This document shows, in pieces, positions 10,834 through 22,078 of a DNA stretch of 64,000 nt; position 1 is the stretch's first letter, and each line of letters opens with the position of its first letter. The DNA is from Saposhnikovia divaricata (taxonomy: Eukaryota > Streptophyta > Magnoliopsida > Apiales > Apiaceae). The notes under the pieces were generated by a model. The model did no database searches. It was not told the DNA's origin and saw only the letters and a program-made list of their open reading frames with translations. The translations under genes and the position numbers were made by a program. The DNA lies in the NCBI GenBank assembly GCA_036435485.1, contig CM071597.1:171536147-171600146 (forward strand), read 5' to 3'.

Positions 10834-11360
10834 TTAACATACCAGATTTAGCATTCCCAATTCACTTACCAACCTGTTGAAGGTTGCTTCATTTAGTGGC
10901 TTCGTGAAGATGTCTGCAAGTTGTTTTTCTGTTGGAACATAAACCAGCTTCACATTTCCTTTTTCAACATGCTCTCTGATTAAATGATGTCTAATATCAA
11001 TGTGCTTCGTCCTGGAGTGTTGAACTGGATTATATGAGATGGCTATGGCACTGGTGTTATCACAATAATTGGGAATATTGGACAACTCTAAACCATAATC
11101 CATTAGCTGATTTTTCATCCAAATAATTTGAGCACAGCAACTTCCAGCTGCAATGTATTCAGCTTCTGCAGTTGAGGTAGACACAGAATACTGCTTCTTG
11201 CTAAACCATGACACTAATGTTCCACCAAGAAATTGACAGCTTCCTGTTGTACTTTTTCAATCAATCTTGCATCCAGCATAGTCTGAATCTGAATATCCTA
11301 TCAGATCAAATCCAAAATCTTTAGGATACCAAAGGCCTAAATTTGGAGTACCTCTGAGAT
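10834..11360 (-). pseudogene. Sirevirus pol: RNase H domain, C-terminal part
   Basis: This is the end of pol, downstream of the copia insertion. The minus-strand frame carries GYSDSDYAG, STSTAEAEYIAAGSCCAQ and QHSRTKHIDIRHHLIREH, standard Ty1/copia RNase H motifs, and ends KPLNEATFNRL... at 10834. RNase H removes the RNA strand during reverse transcription. One in-frame TGA lies at 11257-11259, in the conserved D-x-K-S-T segment. The frame continues across the nested element into RT at 19066. Confidence 0.85.
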
Positions 11361-11365
11361 ATCTA

Positions 11366-12474
11366 TGTTGGGACAATCAGATCTTGGCACTGCGAATTTT
11401 GATACAATACATTAACGAGTACGAATAGAAAAATCACCTTGTTAACGGTTGATTCCACGCTCTTCTATTGTATTCCCAAATTCCCTTGAGCGAAGTGTGG
11501 CCTTCGTCTTCTCAAGTTAACCTCTCTTCTAGCTCCTGGGTGGCTACAAAATTTTTTTTCGACCAGCCCTAGCAAGAAGAGAATAGGAATATATATAGGG
11601 CTACAATAGGGATCATGGACAATTAGGTTGGGCCTTCTAATTACATCTTGGGCATAGCCCAATGTAATTAAATATTAATTCAATCCACTAAAGAATTAAT
11701 ATTTGCACTACCTTTCCTAATACCGTAATTTAATTAATTAATTCGGTTCCAATATTATTTGCTTATTAAATTCCCCATGTTTAAAATATCGCATGTCCAT
11801 TAATTAAATAAATTACTGATAATTCATTTAATTAATATCTTTTATCCTTGATCGTCCACTCAACCTTTATTTAATTATGCCGGAATAAATCCACCTGCAG
11901 GGTTTCACATAATTAAATCTTTTTGAGTTTTCAAGCGGACATCATTAACCCGAATATTATCAGGACATGGATTCCTTCAATAAATAATATCCACCATATA
12001 TATTATTTCATCACCCAAAATATAATGAAATAAATCAAAAGAATTATTTCATATATAAATCAAAGCATGTAAATAATATACACGTGTCAATTACTATATC
12101 TGGATTAAGAACCTAAGCATTAATAATAACATATAATCTTAGTTCTCCTTCTTAATCAGTATAAGGGAACAATTCTAAATTTGATCCTGTTCAATATACA
12201 TAAAGTATACTAGTATTATTTATTAGTCAATATAAACTAATCTAAATAATACTACAGCCATACCAGTGGATTGTCTAACACCACCTGTGCTGTGAACCAT
12301 ATTATATTATATAAACCGTATTTAATAATCTAATATTCTGTATCCCATTTGATACTAGATTATTCAAAATATATAATATTAAGACAACATGTCAACATTT
12401 AAATGATTCTCAATTAAAACTGGCCAGAAATAAATGTATATATTTCAAATAAATATTTTCAGTATACACCAACA
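11366..12474 (-). repeat. 3' LTR of nested copia
   Basis: 1,109 bp, TGTTGG...CCAACA. It is longer than its partner at 18066-19065 because of a 109-bp AT-rich segment (about 11656-11765) missing from the partner. AT-rich with CACGTG near 12082. No gene. Confidence 0.95.
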
Positions 12475-12486
12475 ATCTCCCACTTA
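12475..12486 (-). other. Polypurine tract of nested copia
   Basis: The minus strand reads AAGTGGGAGAT just before the 3' LTR start at 12474, in the position expected for plus-strand priming. Confidence 0.8.
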
Positions 12487-12544
12487 TACTCAAAATATTC
12501 TATGACTATATCAGTGTTTATTTAATCCACTATTACACAAAAAA

Positions 12545-14104
12545 CTATGTGTCCATCCATCTAACTCCTATCGCTTCCACATGCCTGTCAAAAACTTTGG
12601 CTGTCAAACTCTTTGTGAAAGGATCTGCCCGGTTGTCTTCTGATGATATATGAGCCACAACTATATCTCCTCGCTTTACGATTCCTCGTATGAGATGATA
12701 CTTACGTTCAATATGTTTAGCTGCTTTGTGATATCGCGGTTCCTTCGAATTTGCCACAGCACCAGTGTTATCACAATACACTGTCAAGCTCCTAGGCAAA
12801 TTAGGTACCACATCCAAGTCCAAAAGGAAGTTCCTGAACCATACAGCCTCCTTTGCAGCCTCAGAGGCCGCCACGTACTCGGCTTCCATGGTAGAGTCTG
12901 CAATGCATTTCTGCTTTACACTCCTCCATATAACGGCTCCACCTCCCAAAGTAAAAACATATCCCGAGGTTGATTTCCTCTTATCCCTATCTGATTGAAA
13001 ATCTGAATCAGTATATCCCAAAGGAAATAGATCTGAGGCCTTGTAAATTAACATATACTCCTTAGTCCTTCTCAGGTACTTGAGTATAGTTTTTACTGCA
13101 CTCCAATGTTCCTGACCTGGGTTTGACTGATATCTACTAACCATGCCTACAGCAAAGCAGATGTCAGGCCTCGTACATAACATAGCATACATTAAGCTTC
13201 CACATGCCGAAGCATAAGGAACTGCTTTCATGCTCTCTATATCCTTAGGTGTCGAAGGACACTGCTCCTTGGATAGAGCCACTCCATGCTTAAAAGGTAG
13301 AAAACCTTTCTTAGAGTTCTGCATGTTAAAACGAGCTAATACTTCATCAATGTAGGGCTCTTGAGATAAAGCCAACATCCTTTTCTTGCGATCCCTTATT
13401 ACTTTGATCCCAAGGATGTATGCCGCTTCACCTAAGTCCTTCATTTCAAATTGTTTGAACAACCATGCCTTTACTGATGACAACATCTTAACATTGTTTC
13501 CAATGAGTAAAATGTCATCCACATACAGTACTAGAAAAACCACTGCATTACCCTCACTTCTCTTATACACACATGATTCGCTTGAACTTTGATCAAATCC
13601 ATATGACTGGACTGCCTGATCAAAACGAATATTCCAGTCCCTAGAAGCTTGTTTTAGTCCATAAATAGACCTCTTAAGCTTACAAACAAGATGCTCTTGG
13701 CCTTCCTTAATGAATCCTTTTGGTTGTTGCATATAGATGGTTTCCTCAAGACTTCAATTAAGGAAAGCTGTCTTGACATCCATTTGCCAAATCTCATAAT
13801 CGAGATGAGCTGCTATAGATAAAAGAATCCGGATTGACTTAAGCATAACAACCGGCGAAAAGGTTTCCTCATAATCGATCCCTTCTTTCTGAGTATACCC
13901 TTTCGCAACAAGTCGTGCTTTTCAGGCTTTCACCTTTTTGTCAGATCCTCTTTTAGAATACATAGATTCCATCTCAGATTCCATTGCCTTTTGCCAAAGA
14001 TCTGCATCTTTATCTAGAATTTCTTCTTCGTATGTCCTGGGATCCTCATCATGTTCACCAGAGACCAAGTCTGAGGACTCTCCCAAAAACATGAATCTAT
14101 CAGG
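12545..14104 (-). pseudogene. Copia pol: reverse transcriptase and RNase H
   Basis: From 14104 to 13733 the frame encodes the start of RT (KARLVAKGYTQKEGIDYEE, QMDVKTAFLN) but has TGA stops at 13922-13924 and 13754-13756. From ATG 13732 the frame is open for 395 codons: SIYGLKQASRDWN, the catalytic FLVLYVDDILLIG, the RNase H motifs GYTDSDFQSDRDKRKSTSGY and STMEAEYVAASEA, and the histidine-rich KHIERKYHLIR. It ends ...ADPFTKSL...VRWMDT. RT copies the element RNA into DNA. The YVDD box and most RNase H motifs are intact; the upstream stops make the polyprotein non-functional. Confidence 0.92.
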
Positions 14105-15147
14105 TTATTGAACAACCCTCCCACTAAGACGAAGCACCGGTGTGGTATTAGTGACAGGTTGTGCATTTTCTTGTGGTTGATCTACTTGTACTATTGGCAC
14201 TTGGGGATTATCTGTCCCTCCCACTAGTTCCTCTAAAACGATACTACTCATGGGTTTGTGTTTCATTATATAGTCTTCTTCTAAGAATCTAGCATTGGTG
14301 CTAACAATGATATCTCGATCCCTAGGACTATAAAATGAATAACCTTTCGTTCCCATGGGATAGCCTACAAAAGCCTTACTTTTGTACGAGATTCTAACTT
14401 AGTCGCGTTCTTGTTCAGCACATGTGCTGGACAACCCCAAATCCGAATATGTCTTAGACTTGGTTTGCTACCAGTCCACAATTCTATTGGAGTCTTGGGA
14501 ACCGACTTAGAAGGTACCAAGTTTAGAAGGTAAGCCGCTGTTTCTATAGCATATCCCCAGAACGACTTGGGTAAATCTGAATAACTCATCATCGATCTAA
14601 CACTCTCTAAAAGAGTCTGATTCCTTCTATCTGCTACACCATTCTGCTGAGGTGTGCCAGGTGCAGACAACTGGGATGTAATCCCATTTTCTGATAAATA
14701 TTCCCTAAATTCTCCAAGCAAGTATTCGCCACCACGATCTGATCGTAGTGACTTGATACATTTTCCAAGATGTCGCTTCTCCGCACTTGCTTTGTACTCT
14801 TTGAATATTTCAAAGCACTCAGACTTACGGCGCAACAAATAAATGTACCCATATCTAGAATAATCATCAATGAAAGTGACAAAATACTCATAACCTCCTC
14901 TTGCTTGGATACTCATAGGTCCACATAAATCAGTATGAACCAATTCTAACACTTCTTTAGCTCTATTCCCCTTTGCTTTAAAAGGCATATTAGTCATCTT
15001 ACCTTCCAAGCAGGATTCGCAAACTGGAAATGGCTCCACTGCCAATGAGCCTAATGGCCCATCTACTACCAGTCTTTGAATCCTCCTCAAGTTAATATGA
15101 CCTAATCTTAAGTGCCAAAGATATGTTTGGTTCAATTCAGAAGGTTT
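14105..15147 (-). pseudogene. Copia integrase
   Basis: Follows the protease in the same frame after a TAG at 15150-15148. The zinc domain H-x3-H...C-x2-C (WHLRLGHIN ... CESCLEGK) is intact. The core has the first two catalytic Asp residues (VHTDLCGP and SLRSDRGGEY), but the third acidic residue is Asp instead of Glu (NGVADRRNQ). A frameshift near 14360-14395 separates the core from the C-terminal part (GTKGYSFYSPRDRDIIVS), which ends at a TAA at 14105 where conserved sequence continues in frame. Integrase joins the cDNA to host DNA; this copy should be inactive. Confidence 0.9.
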
Positions 15148-16416
15148 CTATCTTTTATTTGAACTAGAAAGAATGTTATTAGTTTCCTTATGTTGCAGCA
15201 TTGGTTGGATAGGATTAATAATATATAAATTGTCTTGCAATGTACCAGAACATATAACTCGTTTATTCATCATAATAGAAACATTACGATCCAAACAAAC
15301 ATTATAACCATCCATGGCAAGTTTAGAAACCGAAATTAAATTACTTCTAAACGAAGGTACATAAAGACAATTGTTCAAAACCAAAATCCTATCATCGCCA
15401 AAAGATAATGTAATTATTCCAACTGCAACTACTGCTACTTTTGTAGCATCTCCCATGAACACATATATCTCGCCATCTCTAAGCATTCTGGATTGCTGGA
15501 ACCCCTGCATAGAGTTACAAACATGGTCAGTGGCTCCTGTATCTACACAACAAGTGCTCGTAGATATAGCCGCTATATATGTTTCTGTAACTAGAGAAAG
15601 AGACATACCAGTATTGTTTGTCTTCTTAGGAAGAGGACAATCCTGTTTCCAGTGACCTGACTGCTTGCACCTGAAGCACTTGCCCTTAGGTTTTTTCACA
15701 CCACCTTGAACTCCCACTGCATTAGCAATCTTTCCAGCTTTCTGTGTCTGAGTCTTTTTCTTCTTCTTACCTTTCGGCTTAGATGAAGAAGCTTTCTCGG
15801 CCACATTCACTTGAACATTCTGCTTAAAGAGTCCTTCAGCTGCCTGAAGTTCTGTCAGAAGTTTCGCGAGACTATACATCCTTTTGTTCATGGTGTAATT
15901 CAAGCGGAACTGCTCAAAACTTTTGGGCAAGCTCATAAGGATGATATCGATCTGGGTTTCCCCATCAATATCAGCACCAAGGATCTCCATCTCATTCAGA
16001 TGAGACATCATTCTGAGAACATGATCCCTTACAGGTGTTCCTTCAACCATCTGAGTGTTCATTAAAGCCTTCATTGCTACTTGCCTAGCAGCCCTATTCT
16101 GTTCTCCAAAAAGTTCCTTGAGATTAAAGAGGATATTTGAAGCAGTAGGCATAGCCTGATGCTGATGCTGCAAAACACCTGACATTGCTGCCAGAATGTA
16201 ACATCGCGACATCTCATCAGCCTTAACCCACCGCTTATAATACTCCTTCTCACTTTCAGGAGCATCTTCAGCAGGCTGATCTGGCTTGGGTTCATAAGTA
16301 CAAAATTTGTACTCCTCAGCAGTCAACACTATGTCCAAATTACGTTTCCATTCAATATAGTTTGGTCCGGTAAGTTTGTTATCCTTAAGTATGGTGAATA
16401 GTGGATTAAAGCCCAT
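15148..16416 (-). CDS. Copia gag and protease
   Basis: An open frame of 422 codons from ATG 16416. Residues 1-230 are the capsid-like part (LTGPNYIEWKRNLDIVL, LKELFGEQNRAAR, FEQFRLNYTMNKRMYSLAKL); a lysine-rich tract (PKGKKKKKTQTQK) precedes a CCHC zinc knuckle (CFRCKQSGHWKQDC) that binds RNA. The protease active site is CVDTGATDHVC near residue 293. The frame ends at TAG 15150-15148, beyond which the same frame continues into integrase, so the stop is probably a mutation rather than the natural end. This is the best preserved gag in the window. Confidence 0.92.
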   Translation of the reverse strand: MGFNPLFTILKDNKLTGPNYIEWKRNLDIVLTAEEYKFCTYEPKPDQPAEDAPESEKEYYKRWVKADEMSRCYILAAMSGVLQHQHQAMPTASNILFNLKELFGEQNRAARQVAMKALMNTQMVEGTPVRDHVLRMMSHLNEMEILGADIDGETQIDIILMSLPKSFEQFRLNYTMNKRMYSLAKLLTELQAAEGLFKQNVQVNVAEKASSSKPKGKKKKKTQTQKAGKIANAVGVQGGVKKPKGKCFRCKQSGHWKQDCPLPKKTNNTGMSLSLVTETYIAAISTSTCCVDTGATDHVCNSMQGFQQSRMLRDGEIYVFMGDATKVAVVAVGIITLSFGDDRILVLNNCLYVPSFRSNLISVSKLAMDGYNVCLDRNVSIMMNKRVICSGTLQDNLYIINPIQPMLQHKETNNILSSSNKR

Positions 16417-18044
16417 AATGATCTAATCCTGAGAATCATACATGTAGCACATAATCAGATAGTTGCATAAATCTTAAAACCTATTGGTTTCCTCTAACAA
16501 TTAATTAAAATTAATGCACTAATATTTAAACACCATAAGTATCTGGTACGCCACGATGGGTGACATATATACCACTTAAATTCGTTTAAATATTACTTCG
16601 GTCCTATTACTAAATAATACGCCACGTTAGGGTGGACTATATATTATTTTTCATAGCTAAGTGTATACCATTATTTAATCTTAAATTACTAAAAAGACCG
16701 GATACCACCATTAAATATTTCAAATCAATAATCGATAATAGGATAATTCCCAGATCGGGGGGAGCATTGTCAAGAGGCATCACTTAAGACCCCTTTCTAG
16801 ACAGAATCATCCTTTCTCTCTATATTGAAAATCTATATTCAATCATTGGCACCCTTCTAATTAATCGAATTCTATGAAACTTGGTACGCCACGTTGGGTG
16901 GCATATATACCTTTCAATATTCGGAATTAATTTAGGAAGTTTGTTCTAGTAATATCCATAACACTACCTGACACCATAAATCATACGCCACGATGGGTGG
17001 CATGTATATAATTTATATTCGTCTCGGTGTTAAATTACATACAAACAATAATGGAGACCATGGGATTTAATTCCTAATTAATTCCCTCGCCCACTTAGAA
17101 TTTTTATTTAAAATTGAGGAATTTTATCTAGATGCATCGCCCTATGTTATTTTTTCGAGGTCTACATGTTATAAAAATAACAATACAAAGAACACATAAC
17201 ATAGCAGCATGCATCATAAAATTAAAGCAATAAATAATATTAATGTCCATGTCGTCCTAATTATGTTAAACATGCAATTAAAATTACACACATAATTAAC
17301 AACACACATAATAATTATTTAAAGCAATAATTAAAAAATTAAATAGCGGAATTAAAATTAAAAAACATAATTTAAATCCACTATTATGGCCCCTTGAAAA
17401 AATAAATTTCCAGCCCTGTGTTCTGCTGAAAAAATCTTTTTTTTTTTATGTAAAAACCTTCTGTTGCGCAGCTTGCAATTGCGTTACTGCCATGTTGCGC
17501 AGGCAGCAAGTGCGCAATACCTGTTTTACCTAGTAACACAGGCTGCTCCTGCGTTACCACCTTTTATCAGGTTTTTCACGCGCCGCACTTGTCTTCTTTG
17601 TCGCCAGAATTCTTTTCCTCCTTATTCGAACAACAGCAGCTTCTGTCGACTTAATTAAAAACAAATCGAACTAGCCCATAACAGCTACGCAGCGGACAAT
17701 TATTTTTCTCCGTTTTGATTTCCGATCGCACGTAATTGTTACAAAATATCCGGATCTTAATAAAATCCAACAAACAATTACAAAAAAATAGATCTAATAC
17801 AAAACTAATTTTGTAAATCTATTCTAACACGATCAACCCTCGTGTTTTACAACCACGATAAACCACGTGGAAACCAAACAAAATAACCACGATTAAACCA
17901 CGTGGGATCCAAACACATAATTAAAATATACATTGCCATAATAGTGGATAACAACCTGCAAAACAGAATTATACAAGCCTACCACTATATACATGCATAT
18001 ATAATTACGACATGGACATCGTACCAAAAGTCGCAGAACCATTG
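16417..18044 (-). other. Long 5' leader of nested copia
   Basis: A 1.6-kb untranslated leader between primer site and gag. It contains four copies of a hairpin-forming repeat (16545-17010), a GTTGCGCA-rich stretch with alternating GCGTTAC motifs (17462-17560) and two AACCACGTGG palindromic segments (17869-17905). No convincing ORF is present; short frames on the plus strand are fortuitous. Confidence 0.65.
16545..17010. repeat. Four-copy hairpin repeat in copia leader
   Basis: The unit is TACGCCACG(A/T)TGGGTGGC followed by (A/G)TATAT. Copies begin at about 16547, 16618, 16885 and 16984. GCCAC and GTGGC can pair across a 5-7-base loop in the RNA or DNA. Spacing is irregular (about 70, 265 and 100 bases). 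Confidence 0.7.
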
Positions 18045-18063
18045 AACCAGGCTCTTGATACCA
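18045..18063 (-). other. Primer binding site, initiator tRNA-Met type
   Basis: The minus strand reads TGGTATCAAGAGCCTGGTT two bases after the LTR end. It matches the usual TGGTATCAGAGC site with one extra A. It confirms minus-strand orientation. Confidence 0.85.
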
Positions 18064-18065
18064 AT

Positions 18066-19065
18066 TGTTGGGTCAATCAGATCTTGGCACTGCGAATTTT
18101 GATACAATACATTAACGAGTACGAATAGAAAAATCACCTTGTTAACGGTTGATTCCACGCTCTTCTATTGTATTCCCAAATTCCCTTGAGCGAAGTGTGG
18201 CCTTCGTCTTCTCAAGTTAACCTCTCTTCTTGCTCCTGGGTGGCTACAAAATTTTTTTCCGACCAGCCCTAGCAAGAAGAGAATAGGAATATATATAGGG
18301 CTACAATAGGGATCATGGACAATTAGGTTTGGCCTTCTAATTACATCTTGGGCATATTAAATTCCCCATGTTTGAAATATCGCATGTCCATTAATTAAAT
18401 AAATTATTGATAATTCATTTAATTAATATCTTTTATCCTTGATCATCCACTCAACCTTTATTTAATTATGCCGGAATAAATCCACCTGCAGGGTTTCACA
18501 TAATTAAATCTTTTTGAGCTTTCAAGGGGACATCATTAACCCGAATATTATCAGGACATGGATTCCTTCAATAAATAATATCCACCATATATATTATTTC
18601 ATCACCCAAAATATAATGAAATAAATCAAAAGAATTATTTCATATATAAATCAAAGCATGTAAATAATATACACGTGTCAATTACTATATCTGGATTAAG
18701 AACCTAAGCATTAATAATAACATAGAATCTTAGTTCTACTTCTTAATCAGTATAAGGGAACAATTCTAAATTTGATCCTATTCAATATACACAAAGTATA
18801 CTAGTATTATTTATTAGTCAATATAAACTAATCTAAATAATACTACAGCCATACCAGTGGATTGTCTAACACCACCTGTGCTGTGAACCATATTATATTA
18901 TATAAACCGTATTTAATAATCTAATATTCTGTATCCCATTTGATACTAGATTATTCACAATATATAATATTAAGACAACATGTCAACATTTAAATGATTC
19001 TCAATTAAAACTGGCCAGAAATAAATGTATATATTTCAAATAAATATTTTCAGTATACACCAACA
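18066..19065 (-). repeat. 5' LTR of nested copia
   Basis: 1,000 bp, same ends as the LTR at 11366-12474. It lacks 109 bp present in the partner (junction near 18356) and otherwise differs at about 14 positions by eye. Confidence 0.95.
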
Positions 19066-20590
19066 ATCTAAAGATTCTCTTGATTGCTACCAAGTGTGAC
19101 TCTTTTGGATCAGCTTGAAACCTTGCACAGAGACATGTAGCAAACATAATATCTGGTCTGCTAGCAGTTAGATACAGCAGTGATCCTACCATGCCCCTGT
19201 AGGTACTAGAGTCCACTTTCTTTCCTTTAGGATCCAAATCCAGTTTGGTTGCAGCAGAGATAGGTGTCTTGGCAGGTGATGCATCTTCCAAGTTGAACTT
19301 TTTTAGAAGTTCCTTGACATGTTTTTCTTGGCAAATGAAGATGCCATCATCCTTTTGATGAATTTGTAAACCTAGGAAAAATGACAGTTCTGCCATCATA
19401 CTCATCTCATATTTGTTCCTCATAAGAGATGAAAACTTTTCACACAGCTTCTCATTTGTAGAACCAAAGATTATGTCATCAACATAGATCTGCACCAGAA
19501 TGATGTCTTTGCCATGATGCTTGTAGAACAGTGTCTTATCCACAACACCTCTTACAAATTGATTCTCCAGCAGAAAGGTGGAGAGAGTATCATACCAAGC
19601 TCTAAGGGCTTGCTTCAATCCATAGAGTGCCTTGAACAGTTTGTAGACAAAGTCATACAATTCAACATCTTCACATCCAGGTGGCTATTCAACGTACACT
19701 TCCTCCTCTAGCTCTCAATTGAGAAAAGCACTTTTGAAATCCATTTGGAACACTTTGAAGTTGCAGTGTGCAACATAGGCTAGAAAAATTCTTATGGCTT
19801 CAAGTCTGGCAACAGGTGCAAATGTTTCATCATAGTCTATTCCTTCCCATTGACATCATCCTTTGGCCACTAGTCTTGCTTTTTTCCTTGTCACATTTCC
19901 ACCCTCATCCAGTTTGTTTCTGAAGACCCACTTTGTGTCAACAACTGATTTCCCATTAGGTCTAGGAACCAGCTTCCATACATTGTTTCTCTCAAATTGG
20001 TTAAGCTCTTCTTGCATGGCTATCACCCAATCTGAATCCAACAATGCTTCATCAATTGACTTTGGCTCAGTTTGAGATAGAAAGCAAGAGAACATGCTGT
20101 CAGCAAAAACATTTCTCCTTGTCCTTATACCAGTAGTGGGATCACTAATGATTAGATTGCTGGTGTGATCTCTATTCCACTTAGTGGTTCTAGGCAAGCT
20201 TCTTTCTTGATCTGCTTGAGCAGTTCCTCTTTGAGGAGTTGATTCTCCACCATTGATGGTTTCTCCTTCATGTTCTTCAACATCTCCAGACTCATTCTCA
20301 TTCTGATGATTGGGAGTTATTGTTTGAGACTGAGCTGGAGTTTGAGTAACATCATTGGTGTTGACAACATCTCTTCCAAACTCAATGGACTGAGTGCAAG
20401 TAGGTTCATCAGCATCAACTTCTTCTTCCTCCATGTAACCTTGATTTTCAAATCTAAGAGGCTCCATTTGACCATCCTCTTGTAATCCAGGGAACTTGGT
20501 TTCATCAAATGTGACATTTACACTTTCTTCAATGACTTTATGATCAATGACATAGACTCTGTATGCAGTCCTTTCCAATCCATATCCCAT
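19066..20590 (-). pseudogene. Sirevirus pol: reverse transcriptase
   Basis: From 20590 the frame covers the integrase-RT linker (GYGLERTAYRVYVID), an acidic spacer rich in Glu, Gln and Thr, and the RT start (SDWVIAMQEELNQFERNN, KWVFRNKLDEGG, KARLVAKG). A TGA at 19856-19858 and two further stops (near 19733 and 19686) interrupt the fingers/palm segment. From 19660 the frame resumes with ALYGLKQALRAWYDTLS, the catalytic VQIYVDDIIFGST and GSLLYLTASRPDIMFATC, and is cut at 19066 by the nested copia. The RT active site is intact but the gene is dead. Confidence 0.9.
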
Positions 20591-21200
20591 GAGAATGCCT
20601 TCATAAGCTTTAGCATCAAACTTTCATTTCCTTTCATGGTTGTCAATCATCATGAAACACTTACTCCCAAATATATGAAAGTATTTGACAGTTGGTTTCT
20701 TTCATGTTCAGAGATAGTAAGGAGTGTTTAAATGAGTCTCGTTGATCAAGGTTCTGTTCTGTGTGTAGCAAGCTGTGTTAATAGCTTCTGCCCAGAAATA
20801 TGTTGGTAATTTAGAATCATTCAACATAGTTCTCGCAGCTTCAATGAGAGTTCTATTCTTCCTTTCTACAACTCCATTTTGTTGTGGTGTCCTGGCAGTG
20901 GAGAATTGTTGGACAATGCCTTCTTCCTTACAGAAGTTTCCCAATGTGGTATTTCTAAACTCAGTACCATTGTCACTTCTCAGATATTGAACTTTTGCAT
21001 TCGGGGTTCTATCAAGAACTCTTATGTGATCAATGATTTCTTGAGCAGCTTCGTCCTTTGTCTCTAAGAATTTTACCCAAGTGTACCTCGAGTAATCATC
21101 CACCATTACCAGGGCATATCTATTTCTTGCAAGAGACTGAACATTTACTGGACCAAACAAATCCATATGAATTAATTTGAGTGGCTCAGTGTTGGTATTC
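20591..21200 (-). pseudogene. Sirevirus integrase catalytic core
   Basis: The frame from 21202 to 20708 has all three catalytic acidic residues: IHMDLFGP, YLRSDNGTEF and NGVVERKNRTL. TGA stops follow at 20708-20710, 20702-20704 and 20624-20626, inside the C-terminal KPTVKYFHIFGSKC region. A TAG separates the core from the zinc domain just upstream. Integrase inserts the element cDNA into chromosomes. Confidence 0.9.
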
Positions 21201-21716
21201 ACTTGCTATGAATTGTGCACTGATCTTTTCAATTTACCCATTTGATAATCCTCACACAGTCCTTCTTGACAGAATTCCTGTTGAGGTAGTCCTCTCACCA
21301 AATCCTTCTTCATCAGAATATTCATATTCTTGAAATTGAGATGGGAGAGCTTCTTGTGCCAAAGCATGCTTTCACCAACTGATGCTTTACTGTAAAAACA
21401 GTAAGCCTTGTCTTTCTTCACAGAATTTAAGTCTGCAACAAACAAGTTTCCTTTCCTGACTTGCTTTGACTTGTGCACTGATCTTTTCAATTTACCCATT
21501 TGACAATCCTCGCACAGTCCTTCTTGACAGAATTCCTGTTGAGGTAGTCCTCTCACCAAATCCTTCTTCATTAGAATATTCATATTCTGAAAATTGAGAT
21601 GGGAGAGCTTCTTGTGCCAATGCATGCTTTCACCAACTGATGCTTTACTGTAAAAATAGTAAGCCTTGTCTTTCTTCACAGAATTTAAGTCTGCAACAAA
21701 CAAGCTTCCTTTCCTG
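21201..21716 (-). repeat. 258-bp in-frame tandem duplication of integrase zinc domain
   Basis: Units 21201-21458 and 21459-21716 are about 96% identical (roughly 10 differences by eye) and each encodes about 86 residues: KG(S/N)LFVADLNSVKKDKAY, HKKLSHLNF, CQEGLCED. The upstream copy keeps the H-H-C-C ligands (CEDCQMG). The downstream copy, next to the catalytic core, has CEDYQMG, so one ligand is lost. The downstream copy ends at a TAG. Frame is preserved through the duplication because 258 is a multiple of three. Confidence 0.93.
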
Positions 21717-22078
21717 ACTCCTTTCAAGGAGAGGCTTCCATCCTTCTTGTGATAAATATTGCAAACCATCATATCAAAGTCAACCTTGAATCCCCTGTCA
21801 CTGAACTGGCTGACACTGAGTAGGTTATGCTTCAATCCATCGACAAGAGCAATGTCTTCAATGACAACATTCCCAATTTCCAAACAGCCATATCCCACAG
21901 TGTAACCTTCGCTGTTTTCTCCAAAAGTTATGATTGGGCCGGCTTTCTCCACAAAATGTGATAGCAGGGCTATATCACCTGTCATGTGCCTAGAACATTC
22001 AATATCGATGATCCACATGACTTGCTTCTGCTTTTTCCCCTGCAAAATAGATGATTTTAATTTGCATCTGGTACCCAA
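21717..22078 (-). pseudogene. Sirevirus protease and linker
   Basis: The minus-strand frame carries WIIDIECSRHMTGD, the copia protease site in which the usual D-S/T-G triad reads D-I-E, followed by the conserved TFGENSEGYTVGYGCLEIG and LKHNLLSVSQFSDRG segments. The protease normally cleaves the polyprotein. With Ser and Gly of the triad changed, activity is unlikely. The frame continues directly into the duplicated zinc domain. Confidence 0.85.

Larger units (their letters stand above)
11366..19065 (-). mobile_element. Complete nested Ty1/copia retrotransposon, 7.7 kb
   Basis: It is bounded by LTRs starting TGTTGG and ending CCAACA, with a perfect 5-bp target duplication ATCTA (11361-11365 and 19066-19070). 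On the minus strand: 5' LTR (19065-18066), tRNA-Met primer site, long leader, gag-protease, integrase, RT-RNase H, PPT, 3' LTR (12474-11366). The insertion splits the Sirevirus RT/RNase H frame. By eye the LTRs differ at about 14 sites in 1 kb plus one 109-bp indel, so it is fairly recent. The polyprotein nevertheless has several stops and a frameshift. Confidence 0.95.
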
